A stretch of DNA of 17,151 nucleotides from an uncultured Planctomycetaceae bacterium (GTDB lineage Bacteria; Planctomycetota; Planctomycetia; Pirellulales; Pirellulaceae), in the NCBI GenBank assembly GCA_903921945.1, contig CAIXSC010000838.1, positions 1 through 17,151 of the forward strand. The letters run 5' to 3'. The position numbers and the translations under genes were made by a program. Positions 7,501 through 13,099 of the stretch are shown here, piece after piece (positions within the stretch are counted from its first letter, which is position 1; each line of letters starts with the position of its first letter). Under the pieces are notes generated by a model. That model saw nothing but the letters and a program-made list of their open reading frames with translations. It was not told where the DNA came from and searched no databases.

Positions 7501-8334
7501 GTCACCGCCGAATGTTCGGGAATCGACGAGAACACGGGCGAGCATCTGTACGACTTGGTGTTCGCGGTGAACGGCGAGCGTCATCACGTGCATGCTGTCG
7601 TCGCGACGGACGGTTCCGTCACGGTCGAACAGTTTACGCCGAACTACGAGTTCTCAACGCAGGCAGCAATCAACGAATGGCATAACGAGGCCGAACCATG
7701 CGACGTCGATGGCGACGGACTGGTGGCGCCCATCGATGCGTTGAATGTGATCAACGAGTTGAATGTTAAAGGTTCGTATCGCCTGGGCGGCGACCGTCCG
7801 ATGCGATCCATCTTGGCACGTCCCGTCATGAGGCGGTCCGCGTTCGAGCCGGTTCGGATTCGCTTCGATGCCAGTGGCGACAGCCTGCTCGCCCCGATCG
7901 ATGCCTTGCTGGTCATCAACCGGCTCAACGGGCAGACAGTCGCCAGCGGGCAATCTGCCAGCGGGCAATCTGCAGGTGTTGGCGGTGAAGGCGAGTCCCT
8001 GGGCCGCTCGAGCGAGTCAGCGGAGTTCGGAGGATCCTCCTGGATGGCGGCTTCATGGTTGGCGGCCGCAGCGGGACTCACCGACGGCCAGACGAGTTCG
8101 ATTTCCAATGATGGGCCTTCGGCTAACGCAAGCCCGTCGACTGGCGTGAGCAAGTTACACGCGTCCACTGCGTTTCGGGATGCGGCGATTCGCGATGGTG
8201 TGCTCGCGGGCTGGGATGTGGCGAGCGAGGGTGTCGAGTGCCTCGGGGCGATTGGCAATGACGGACTGTCGGCACCCGAGTCAAGCGTGGATGAAAACGC
8301 GACCGATGCCGCCTTTGCCGGCGCGGGCTTGTAA
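4531..8334 (+). CDS. Large exported beta-propeller protein with LEPR-XLL-like N-terminus and dockerin repeats
   Basis: 1267 residues. A basic leader of about 60 residues is followed by LERLEGRSVLAA (66-77), resembling the LE-x-L-E-x-R-x-LLA motif at the N-terminus of many large exported planctomycete proteins. Next comes a domain matching the 'Beta propeller domain' family (Pfam Beta_propel): HSTTNNQVAGVDEADLVETD leads the first blade, and further blades run to about residue 915 (RSVWIGDHVYAVAPSGILAL). Two acidic low-complexity inserts interrupt it, at about 335-362 (DGSDGSDG) and 765-825. A small alpha/beta module of unknown family follows (about 965-1045). Two dockerin-type calcium loops come next, DVDGDGLVAPIDALNVINEL (from about 1058) and DASGDSLLAPIDALLVINRL (from 1113). 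A Ser/Gly/Ala-rich tail ends the protein. Expected location is cell surface or outside; molecular function unknown. ATG4531 has only a weak GGACGGGG-type site upstream. Flanked by spacers, probably transcribed alone. Confidence 0.85.
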   Translation: MKSLRKLAVLLSLRSSGKVTPSLAGVPSLAGELMGESSGGTRHVRRAGRSKAKADRRRVHRSMSDLERLEGRSVLAASLFAGLPEALPRFDTVGDVKDFLVQKALKDYAYQFGQPTYGYYPMMMNDAVSSTDLRAPSSNNSAAGSVVPEHSTTNNQVAGVDEADLVETDGRYLYVARNGEVAIVSALSGISSDAGMEVVSRILIQGNVVGEFLAGDRLTVISTQWHGWGVDPMFGRMAVADLPYSPSMQSQSAVTVSVFDVGDPSTPTLLEQTKMDGEFLEARAIGDKVFVIVSNSDLALPPPRMICADPGTEPIPPEGIPPAGIPFEGDPGVFDGSDGSDGTNSGIYGGADGAAGEADPEIEWASEEYEPIAFASKPGTEPVFRTFGGGLMMAEPMVMDAMPTGRFAYWEGPSCVYEDRDAYLTGIKPRLDAIIDGLLPQYSTVDGQFAFVRGGSLHEPGDIIRPVNDETARLMSVVSFDVFDDQAGPIAAEAIPTSWASAFLATADHLYVFENDYSNLGSGQSTDILQFTWNTATGEVRATASGTVPGSTLSQFSADEHEGHLRVATTMSNFSDIGWSAENAVYVLEARGSELAVVGSVTGIAPDETIRSVRFAGDRGFVVTFRQIDPFFTLDLSDPTQPKVVGELKIPGYSSYLQVLDDTHVVGIGRVDIGDWQWRVQVSVFDVSNFADPRRIGLYTFDETVMGSPAEWEHLAFLWVPSLKLLAFPVNAGRSTAPEGSLPYEEPILIEDGSFIGDSIVGGDMTDALIADGEDDGSSSDNSDASGDTDGGDTDYGETDYGDTDVGNTGDGYAEDGSGLMEKGEPMMFTTTSMPLDYWYSQYEDLSGLAFLRVDFDAADESSGLVFEGIVQQRGTVRSVWIGDHVYAVAPSGILALDASAGHELAGSLDLGPEPGAFENPILFPAVYWRGMEPLMASAGQSVETSADTSVVDPAASPSPWDDTTLSDVLRIAIEDLATQLETPPDSIRLVTAECSGIDENTGEHLYDLVFAVNGERHHVHAVVATDGSVTVEQFTPNYEFSTQAAINEWHNEAEPCDVDGDGLVAPIDALNVINELNVKGSYRLGGDRPMRSILARPVMRRSAFEPVRIRFDASGDSLLAPIDALLVINRLNGQTVASGQSASGQSAGVGGEGESLGRSSESAEFGGSSWMAASWLAAAAGLTDGQTSSISNDGPSANASPSTGVSKLHASTAFRDAAIRDGVLAGWDVASEGVECLGAIGNDGLSAPESSVDENATDAAFAGAGL
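6889..6963 (+). repeat. 15-bp in-frame repeat encoding acidic G-D-T-D-Y units
   Basis: Five 15-bp units start at 6889, 6904, 6919, 6934 and 6949 within the propeller gene. They encode GDTDG, GDTDY, GETDY, GDTDV and GNTGD. They sit in an acidic insert between propeller blades. Spaced aspartates suggest calcium binding, but this is inference. Confidence 0.8.
7699..7935 (+). other. Dockerin type I-like repeat pair within the propeller protein
   Basis: Two 12-residue calcium-loop sequences with D at positions 1, 5 and 12 and D or S at position 3 (DVDGDGLVAPID and DASGDSLLAPID), each followed by A-L-x-V-I-N-x-L-N. They are separated by a longer linker than in clostridial dockerins, rich in Arg and Pro. 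This spacing is common in planctomycete dockerin proteins, whose cohesin partners, if any, are unknown. Confidence 0.8.
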
Positions 8335-8416
8335 GGGCCACAGAGTCACAGGGCCACAGAGTCACAGGGCCACAGAGTCACAGGGCCACAGAGTCACAGG
8401 GCCACACAGAGTCACA
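8335..8416. repeat. 16-bp tandem array starting at a stop codon
   Basis: Four perfect copies of GGGCCACAGAGTCACA (8335, 8351, 8367, 8383) and a fifth with a 2-nt insertion (8399-8416). The first copy follows the TAA of the propeller gene without a gap. It is unrelated in sequence to the array at 1652 but has the same period. No spacers, so not a CRISPR. Confidence 0.95.
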
Positions 8417-8498
8417 GTCTTGCGGATTCGCAGGAGAGTGACGTGCGAATGCGAGTTCGCTACTCAGGGCGTTGACCATCGGACTCGGTTGGAGCAAC

Positions 8499-8525
8499 CA
8501 CGAAGGTCACGACGGTCACGAAAGT
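8499..8525. repeat. 9-bp triple tandem repeat (CACGAAGGT-like)
   Basis: CACGAAGGT, CACGACGGT and CACGAAAGT in a row. A similar string occurs on the other strand at 8831-8856 (reads CCACGAAGCCCACGACGAGC and on). Confidence 0.7.
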
Positions 8526-8610
8526 GACAAAGATGGAGTTCGACGAGCGCTCGAATCGCATGATCGGTTGTGCGATCGCGGTTCACTGCCACGTCGGGTC
8601 GAAACTCTAA

Positions 8611-8718
8611 GAGGCCCATCTGGGTTTAGCGTGGGTCTGGCTGCAAATCCAAGCCTCCGCAGTAAAAGATAGGGTCCATCCGGGATTCGTGTGGGTCCCG
8701 CCGAAGATTCGTGGCTCG
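8611..8718. repeat. Two diverged direct copies of a 48-nt segment
   Basis: 8611-8658 and 8671-8718 align without gaps at a 60-nt offset, with 31 of 48 positions identical by my count. The best shared blocks are CCATC-x-GGG and GTGGGTC. This suggests an old tandem duplication. Confidence 0.5.
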
Positions 8719-8735
8719 CCGAATTTCCGAGCCAC
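8711..8735. repeat. 8-bp perfect hairpin
   Basis: GTGGCTCG (8711-8718) and CGAGCCAC (8728-8735) pair perfectly around a 9-nt AT-rich loop. No T-tract follows. It begins inside the second 48-nt copy. Confidence 0.45.
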
Positions 8736-9103
8736 GGCGCAAGCCGCATCCTGTGACTCCTGCGATGACGCCCCACAGGAAACCCAGAAGGGCCCTAAAC
8801 GATGACATCGAACGCTTCTTTCTCTGATACGTTCGTGCTCGTCGTGGGCTTCGTGGTACACCGATCGCCGCGACCCGCTTGTCTGCCGTTGGAACATTCC
8901 GCGACCGTAGCGAACAAGTCAGTCCACCGTAGCGGGCGGATAACTCGGATGTGAACTGGAAAGTCACTCGCCTCCGCCCGATGACCGAAGTGACTCGGCT
9001 CCAGCGCGAGACCACTTTCTTACGACGCATCATCGCGTACACCGACGAGGTCTGAGGGGGTTTGGGGCTGAACGTCGCCGGTCAGTCCGTTCGGCGTTCC
9101 AGC

Positions 9104-9195
9104 GCTGCGTGCGAGTTGTTGTGAGGCGTTGCGTGCGATTCGCTGCGTGCGAGTTGCTGCGTGCGATCTGCTGTGTGCGAGTCGTTGCGAGTCAT
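9104..9195. repeat. 14-bp degenerate tandem array before the pseudouridine synthase gene
   Basis: The unit is close to GCTGCGTGCGAGTT. Units start at 9104 (followed by 10 unmatched nt), 9128, 9142, 9156 and 9170, with a truncated unit at 9184. It ends 43 nt before ATG9239. Confidence 0.85.
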
Positions 9196-9238
9196 CCTTC
9201 CAAGGTTCAGTGGGACAACGGGGAATCACGGAGACACC

Positions 9239-10210
9239 ATGGCCGACACGGTCAAGCGGTTGATTGTCACTTCGGAGGTTCCTGCCGAGCAGCGGCGAGC
9301 GGATCGGGTGGTTCAGATGCTCACCGGCGCCTCGCGGCGGCGCACGCAAGGCCTTTTCGACCAACAGTGCGTGCGATTGAACAACGCGGTATGCGCCGAG
9401 CCTTGGCGATGGCTGGAGGATGCGGACGTATTGGAGGTGCGGTACGACGAAGCCTTGCGGTATGCGGCGGTCAAACGCCCGCCAAAGCATTTGGGGTTCG
9501 AGGTGCTGTTCGAGGACGAGCATTTGATCGTCGTGGTCAAGCCGGCGGCGTGGCTGACCGTGCCTTCGCCGAAACGCGAAACCAATACGCTGGTGCAGCG
9601 GGTTGCCGAGTATCTGACGAAGCGAAATCGAGGTCGTCGGGTGTGGACGTGGGCCGTCCAGCGGCTCGATCGAGGCGTTTCCGGTGTCATCGTGTTGGGA
9701 AGGGACGAAGCGGCTGCCAATGCCTTGCGACAGCAGTTCGCCGCCCATGAACCGCAGCGGCGGTACTTGGCGATCGTGGCTGGCCGACTAGCGTCCGACC
9801 GGGGGGAGTTCCAGTCGCGGTTGGGGGCCGGCGAGGGGCTGCGGCAGCGATCCGTCGACGAGCACGAGGAGGGGCAATGGGCGGTCACGCGGTACGAAGT
9901 GGCCCGGCGACTGCGTGACGCGACCTTGGTGAGGGTGGAATTGGAAACGGGGAGACGAAACCAGATCCGCGTCCATTTCGCGGAGGCGGGCCACCCCATC
10001 CTGGGCGACAAACTGTATGCGCCGCAATCGGCGAAGCATCCGCGTTGGCCGCATGACCGCTTGGCTTTGCATGCCCAGCAGCTCGGGTTTGTTCATCCGT
10101 TGACGGGGCAGTCGTTAGAGTTTGACACGCCAATGCCTGACGAGTTTGAGGAATTTTTGGGCGGAACGGGCGAACCGAAGGCCCATTTGGCCGATAGTAC
10201 GAACGAATAG
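9239..10210 (+). CDS. RluA-family 23S rRNA/tRNA pseudouridine synthase
   Basis: A 323-residue cytoplasmic enzyme that isomerises uridine to pseudouridine in rRNA or tRNA. The N-terminal part (about 15-80, RRADRVVQMLTGASRRRTQG then VRLNN) is an S4 RNA-binding domain. The catalytic motif is QRLDRGVSGVIVLGRD, with the conserved aspartate at D144; the usual leading His of H-R-L-D-R is Gln here. Later motifs are ETGRRNQIRVHFAEAGHPIL, GDKLYAP and LALHAQQLGFVHPLTG, all typical of RluA/C/D. ATG9239 has GGAG 5 nt upstream; an upstream GTG at 9161 lies inside the 14-bp repeat array and is rejected. Which U is modified (RluC-, RluD- or TruC-like) cannot be decided. The carbon-nitrogen hydrolase gene follows after 130 nt on the same strand. 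Confidence 0.93.
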   Translation: MADTVKRLIVTSEVPAEQRRADRVVQMLTGASRRRTQGLFDQQCVRLNNAVCAEPWRWLEDADVLEVRYDEALRYAAVKRPPKHLGFEVLFEDEHLIVVVKPAAWLTVPSPKRETNTLVQRVAEYLTKRNRGRRVWTWAVQRLDRGVSGVIVLGRDEAAANALRQQFAAHEPQRRYLAIVAGRLASDRGEFQSRLGAGEGLRQRSVDEHEEGQWAVTRYEVARRLRDATLVRVELETGRRNQIRVHFAEAGHPILGDKLYAPQSAKHPRWPHDRLALHAQQLGFVHPLTGQSLEFDTPMPDEFEEFLGGTGEPKAHLADSTNE

Positions 10211-10322
10211 AACGAGCGAATCGAGCGAGCGAACGAACCAATCAAACGGACGAATCGAAAGAGCCAATCAAGCCGGCGAGTCCGACGACGGACTGGCTCG
10301 AAGGCGGGCCGTATCGCATTCA
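10211..10322. repeat. Low-complexity GAACGA/GAGCGA spacer
   Basis: Bases about 10196-10275 are built of degenerate GAAC/GAGC/GAATC blocks. Two copies of CCAATCAA (10238-10245 and 10264-10271) lie 26 nt apart. No gene here. Confidence 0.55.
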
Positions 10323-10340
10323 GAGGGGAGTGATGACAGC

Positions 10341-11201
10341 ATGATCCAATCGGCGAGGATCGCCGGCGTGCAGATGGATGTCGCCTTCGCGGACCCCGAA
10401 GCGAATCTGCGACGGATGGAAGCCGCGTTGGCGGAGGCGCGTCAGGCGGGGACTCATCTGGCGATCTTTCCCGAATGCGCTCTGGCCGGCTACTGTTTCG
10501 AGAGCCTGGACGAGTGCCGGCCGTACGCCCAAACCGTCCCTGGACCGGCCACGGAACGGATGGCCGCCACCGCCAAAAAGCTTGGCATTTACGCCGTCTT
10601 CGGACTGCTGGAAGCGGACCGTGACCGGGTGTTCAACGCCTGCTGCCTGGTCGGGCCGGAAGGGGTGATCGGAAACTATCGCAAAGTCCATCTACCTTAT
10701 TTGGGAATTGATCGATTCACGACGCCAGGTGACCAAGGGTTCGCGGTCCACGACGCCGGCGGCCTGAAGGTGGGGATGAACATTTGTTACGACGGGGCGT
10801 TCCCCGAGGCCGCCCGCGTGATGGCTTTAGCGGGTGCCGATCTGATCGCGCTGCCGACGAATTGGCCGCCGGGGGCGGAATGCACCGCGGAATGCGTGAT
10901 TGCGGCTCGGGCGTTGGAGAACGCCGTGTACTACGCAGCCGTGAATCGCGTCGGCGTCGAGCGGGGCTTTCCATTTATCGGCAAGAGCAAGGTGTGCGAT
11001 CCGAGCGGCCATGTGATCGCTTCGGCCGAACCGCCTACCGAGGCGATTTTCTACGCCGACCTGGATCTCCAGCGGGCTCGCAACAAACACATCATTCGCG
11101 TTCCGGGGAAGCACGAGATCAACCGGTTCGCCGACCGCCGCCCCGAGTTTTATGGCCAGGTCGTCGCGCCGGTAACGGTGCGGCGGCCTCCGATCGGCTA
11201 G
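10341..11201 (+). CDS. Carbon-nitrogen hydrolase (nitrilase superfamily amidase)
   Basis: A 286-residue cytoplasmic hydrolase that cleaves amide or nitrile C-N bonds through a Glu-Lys-Cys triad. All three are visible: E45 in LAIFPECALAGYCF, K115 in GNYRKVHLPYLGIDRF and C149 in VGMNICYDGAFPEAARV. The following LAGADLIALPTNWPPGAEC and ALENAVYYAAVNRVG are typical, as is the late G-K-S-K-V-C-D-P-S-G strand. The C-terminus (KHEINRFADRRPEFY) resembles stereoselective amidase/N-carbamoylputrescine-amidase relatives, but the substrate is not assignable. Start ATG10341 has AGGGGAG 10 nt upstream; the frame is open further upstream through low-complexity spacer and the rluA 3' end, which I reject as coding. 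Followed by a possible terminator overlapping the stop codon. Confidence 0.92.
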   Translation: MIQSARIAGVQMDVAFADPEANLRRMEAALAEARQAGTHLAIFPECALAGYCFESLDECRPYAQTVPGPATERMAATAKKLGIYAVFGLLEADRDRVFNACCLVGPEGVIGNYRKVHLPYLGIDRFTTPGDQGFAVHDAGGLKVGMNICYDGAFPEAARVMALAGADLIALPTNWPPGAECTAECVIAARALENAVYYAAVNRVGVERGFPFIGKSKVCDPSGHVIASAEPPTEAIFYADLDLQRARNKHIIRVPGKHEINRFADRRPEFYGQVVAPVTVRRPPIG

Positions 11202-11223
11202 GAGGCGAACTGCAGTTTTTTTT
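11186..11223 (+). terminator. Possible terminator after the amidase gene
   Basis: GCCTCC (11186-11191) and GGAGGC (11201-11206) form a 6-bp stem spanning the TAG stop. A run of eight T (11216-11223) follows, but 9 nt downstream of the stem, which is not canonical. The palindrome AACTGCAGTT (11208-11217) lies between them. Confidence 0.35.
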
Positions 11224-11303
11224 CCTGGGGTGGTGTGTTCCTCAGCAGCGGAAAGGTCGGCGCCGCGCAGACCCCCTAGGCCATGGAAATTGACAGCGTT
11301 TCG

Positions 11304-11333
11304 TTGACTTAGCGAATTTTGCGTAACTATACT
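11304..11333 (+). promoter_or_regulatory. Sigma70-type promoter of the coiled-coil gene
   Basis: TTGACT (11304-11309) and TATACT (11328-11333) with an 18-nt spacer, each 5 of 6 to consensus. This gives a leader of about 60 nt to ATG11401. A second perfect TTGACA at 11290-11295 has no partner -10. Confidence 0.65.
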
Positions 11334-11400
11334 TGCTTGGGTTACGGATACCCTCAAACACGACTCGACACGAAGCGGACTCGTCGAAGGGCTTGGGATT

Positions 11401-12249
11401 ATGACGCTGCTTGGCAAGATCCTCACGGTGCTGATTTTCATCATGAGCATCGTGTTCATGTCGCTCTCGCTCATGGTGTTCGCGACACACAAAAACTGGA
11501 AGCTGGTGGTGAGCAACACCACCCCTGGACAAACCCAGGGGCTCGTCCAGCAACTGCAACAGAAGACCTCCGAGGTTGAGAATCTCAACAACCAGCTCGG
11601 ACGGTTGAAGGACCAGTACGCGGCCGAACAAGTCGCTCGGTCGTACGCGCTCTCGGCGCTCTCGACGAAGCTCACGCAGCTCGAACAGCAGTTGCAGCAA
11701 CGCGAGACCGAGCTCACGAATCTCCAGGGCGCTCACACCGAGCAGACCGCCGCCTTGCAGACCCTGGAAACGAACAACAACCGATTGCTGGAAGAAGTCG
11801 CCAAGCTGCGGGACAGCGTCCGCGTCGCTCAGAACGATCGCGATTCGCAGTTCTTGAAGGTGGTCGAGCTCACCGATCAGTTGAACTCGGCCATCGGCGT
11901 GGAACGCTCGCTCAAGGAGAAACGTGAGCAGCTTGTCGAGCAGGTCGCGCAGATGAAGCGGGTTATGGATGCGAACGGGTTGACGATTAATGTCGATACC
12001 GATGCCATCCCGCCGAAGATCGATGGTGTGGTGTTGGCGATCGGCGGCAAAGATTTGTTGGAGATCTCCTTGGGTTCCGATTCGGGACTGAAGGCGGGTC
12101 ATGAGATGGAAGTGTATCGCGGCGCTACTTACCTTGGCCGCGTTATCGTGGTGAAGGCCGAGCCGAACCGCGCGGTGGCTCGGATCCTCCCGGAATACCG
12201 CAAAGGCTCGATCAAGAAAGACGACCGTGTCACAACAAGGCTGGGCTAG
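11401..12249 (+). CDS. Membrane-anchored coiled-coil protein of unknown function
   Basis: 282 residues. An N-terminal membrane anchor (about 5-28, LLGKILTVLIFIMSIVFMSL) has few charges before it, suggesting N-in/C-out. A long alpha-helical coiled coil follows (about 48-190), rich in Q, E, L and heptad-like (LTQLEQQLQQRETELTNLQ). The C-terminus (about 205-282) is a compact, probably beta-rich domain: IDGVVLAIGGKDLLEISLGS, then SGLKAGHEMEVYRGATYLGR and RVIVVKAEPNRAVARILPEY. I know similar proteins as conserved hypotheticals in planctomycetes but no established function. It has its own promoter and AAGGG 9 nt before the ATG. Its last 23 nt overlap the next gene, which argues for translational coupling and a joint role, perhaps in envelope architecture. 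Not a secretion-system adaptor that I recognise. Confidence 0.85.
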   Translation: MTLLGKILTVLIFIMSIVFMSLSLMVFATHKNWKLVVSNTTPGQTQGLVQQLQQKTSEVENLNNQLGRLKDQYAAEQVARSYALSALSTKLTQLEQQLQQRETELTNLQGAHTEQTAALQTLETNNNRLLEEVAKLRDSVRVAQNDRDSQFLKVVELTDQLNSAIGVERSLKEKREQLVEQVAQMKRVMDANGLTINVDTDAIPPKIDGVVLAIGGKDLLEISLGSDSGLKAGHEMEVYRGATYLGRVIVVKAEPNRAVARILPEYRKGSIKKDDRVTTRLG

Positions 12250-13060
12250 CGCGCCGCCGGCGCCGCAAAAGCAGAGCTTCAGCATCTACACCATGATGCT
12301 GGCCGTGTCGTTCATGGCACTGACGGCCAGTTGGGTGATGTTGCAAGCGGAAGTGAACAAGTACGGTCCGTTCCCGCATTGGGACACGAGCGCCGCGAAG
12401 AACCCGCCGCCTCCACCCGCTCCTGCGGCAGGTGGCGCGGCCCCTGGTGTTGACCCCGCCAACCCCGGTGTTGCGGCTCCCGACGGCGGCGTTCCCGCCG
12501 CTCCGGGCGTTCCCGGCGTCGATCCGGCTGGCATGCCGATGGCCCCAGGCGGCGCTCCTGGCGGTCCGGCCGGCATGCCGATGGCTCCGGGTGGCGTCCC
12601 GGGTGGTCCGGCTGGCATGCCGATGGCTCCGGGAGGAGTTCCTGGCGGTCCGGCTGGCATGCCGATGGCTCCGGGCGGTGTTCCTGGCGGTCCGGCTGGC
12701 ATGCCGATGGCTCCGGGGGGCGTCCCTGGCGGTCCGGCCGGCATGCCGATGGCTCCGGGCGGTGTTCCTGGTGGTCCGGCTGGCATGCCGATGATGGCTC
12801 CAGGTGGCGTCCCGGGTGGTCCGGCTGGCATGCCGATGGCTCCGGGCGGCGTCCCTGGGGGACCGGCTGGAATGCCGATGATGGCTCCCGGTGGCGTTCC
12901 GGGTGGACCGGCTGGCATGCCGATGGCTCCCGGCGGCGTGCCGGGTGGACCGGCGGGTATGCCGATGATGGCTCCCGGCGGCGTTCCCGCCGCTCCCGGT
13001 ATGATGCCTGCCGCTCCTGGTGCTGCCGCGCCAGCGGCACCGGGTGCTGCCGTTCCCTGA
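12227..13060 (+). CDS. Membrane-anchored Pro/Gly/Met repeat protein
   Basis: 277 residues from GTG12227, which overlaps the previous gene by 23 nt; ATG12293 or ATG12296 is a less likely alternative because it would cut into the membrane segment. A short polar leader is followed by one hydrophobic helix (about 20-41, IYTMMLAVSFMALTASWVML). A Pro/Ala-rich spacer follows, then ten tandem units of MAPGGVPGGPAGMP (residues 105-246) and an Ala/Pro tail. The repeat part should lie outside the cytoplasm as an extended flexible chain; the G-V-P-G-G content recalls elastin-like sequences, and the regular Met could bind Cu(I), both speculative. The N-terminal segment resembles small membrane proteins found after the coiled-coil gene in other planctomycetes (from memory), while the repeat looks like a lineage-specific extension. 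Repeat units differ almost only at third codon positions, which supports real translation in this frame. Confidence 0.8.
   Translation: MSQQGWASAPPAPQKQSFSIYTMMLAVSFMALTASWVMLQAEVNKYGPFPHWDTSAAKNPPPPPAPAAGGAAPGVDPANPGVAAPDGGVPAAPGVPGVDPAGMPMAPGGAPGGPAGMPMAPGGVPGGPAGMPMAPGGVPGGPAGMPMAPGGVPGGPAGMPMAPGGVPGGPAGMPMAPGGVPGGPAGMPMMAPGGVPGGPAGMPMAPGGVPGGPAGMPMMAPGGVPGGPAGMPMAPGGVPGGPAGMPMMAPGGVPAAPGMMPAAPGAAAPAAPGAAVP
12539..12964 (+). repeat. Ten tandem 42-nt coding repeats (14 residues each)
   Basis: The unit is MAPGGVPGGPAGMP. An extra Met codon follows units 6 and 8 (and again after unit 10), giving an alternating 45/42-nt pattern in the last units. This suggests duplication of an 87-nt dimer. 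Confidence 0.95.
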
Positions 13061-13075
13061 GCCTCGCCCGCAACA

Positions 13076-13090
13076 TGCCGCCGAACGGCA
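13076..13090. terminator. Weak stem-loop between convergent genes
   Basis: TGCCG (13076-13080) and CGGCA (13086-13090) with a 5-nt loop, in the 39-nt gap between the repeat-protein gene and the epimerase gene. No T-tract on either strand. Confidence 0.25.
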
Positions 13091-13099
13091 GGCTTAGCC

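Larger units (their letters stand above)
8417..9103. other. Gene-free spacer with decayed repeats
   Basis: No open frame here shows a recognisable protein, a good start site, or codon use like the neighbours. Contents: a 9-bp triple repeat (8499-8525), a diverged reverse-complement relative of it (8831-8856), two diverged direct copies of a 48-nt segment (8611-8658 and 8671-8718), and an 8-bp hairpin (8711-8735). It looks like accumulated remnants of repeats rather than genes. Confidence 0.55.

Noticed and set aside
8626..9042. Minus-strand open frame of 138 codons in the repeat-rich spacer
   Set aside because: Arg-rich, runs through the diverged repeats and hairpin, with no recognisable domain or good start.
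8981..9055. 24-codon plus-strand frame ending in a coding-like stretch (R-R-I-I-A-Y-T-D-E-V)
   Set aside because: Too short to support without conservation; it may be a small protein or a gene remnant, but no ribosome-binding site is evident.
10122..10340. N-terminal extension of the amidase upstream of ATG10341
   Set aside because: It would overlap the end of the pseudouridine synthase gene and read low-complexity spacer; ATG10341 has AGGGGAG and starts at the family's usual N-terminus.
12286..12918. Long open frames on the minus strand and in another plus frame across the Pro/Gly/Met repeat
   Set aside because: GC-rich repeats without stops stay open in several frames; third-position variation supports only the frame encoding MAPGGVPGGPAGMP.
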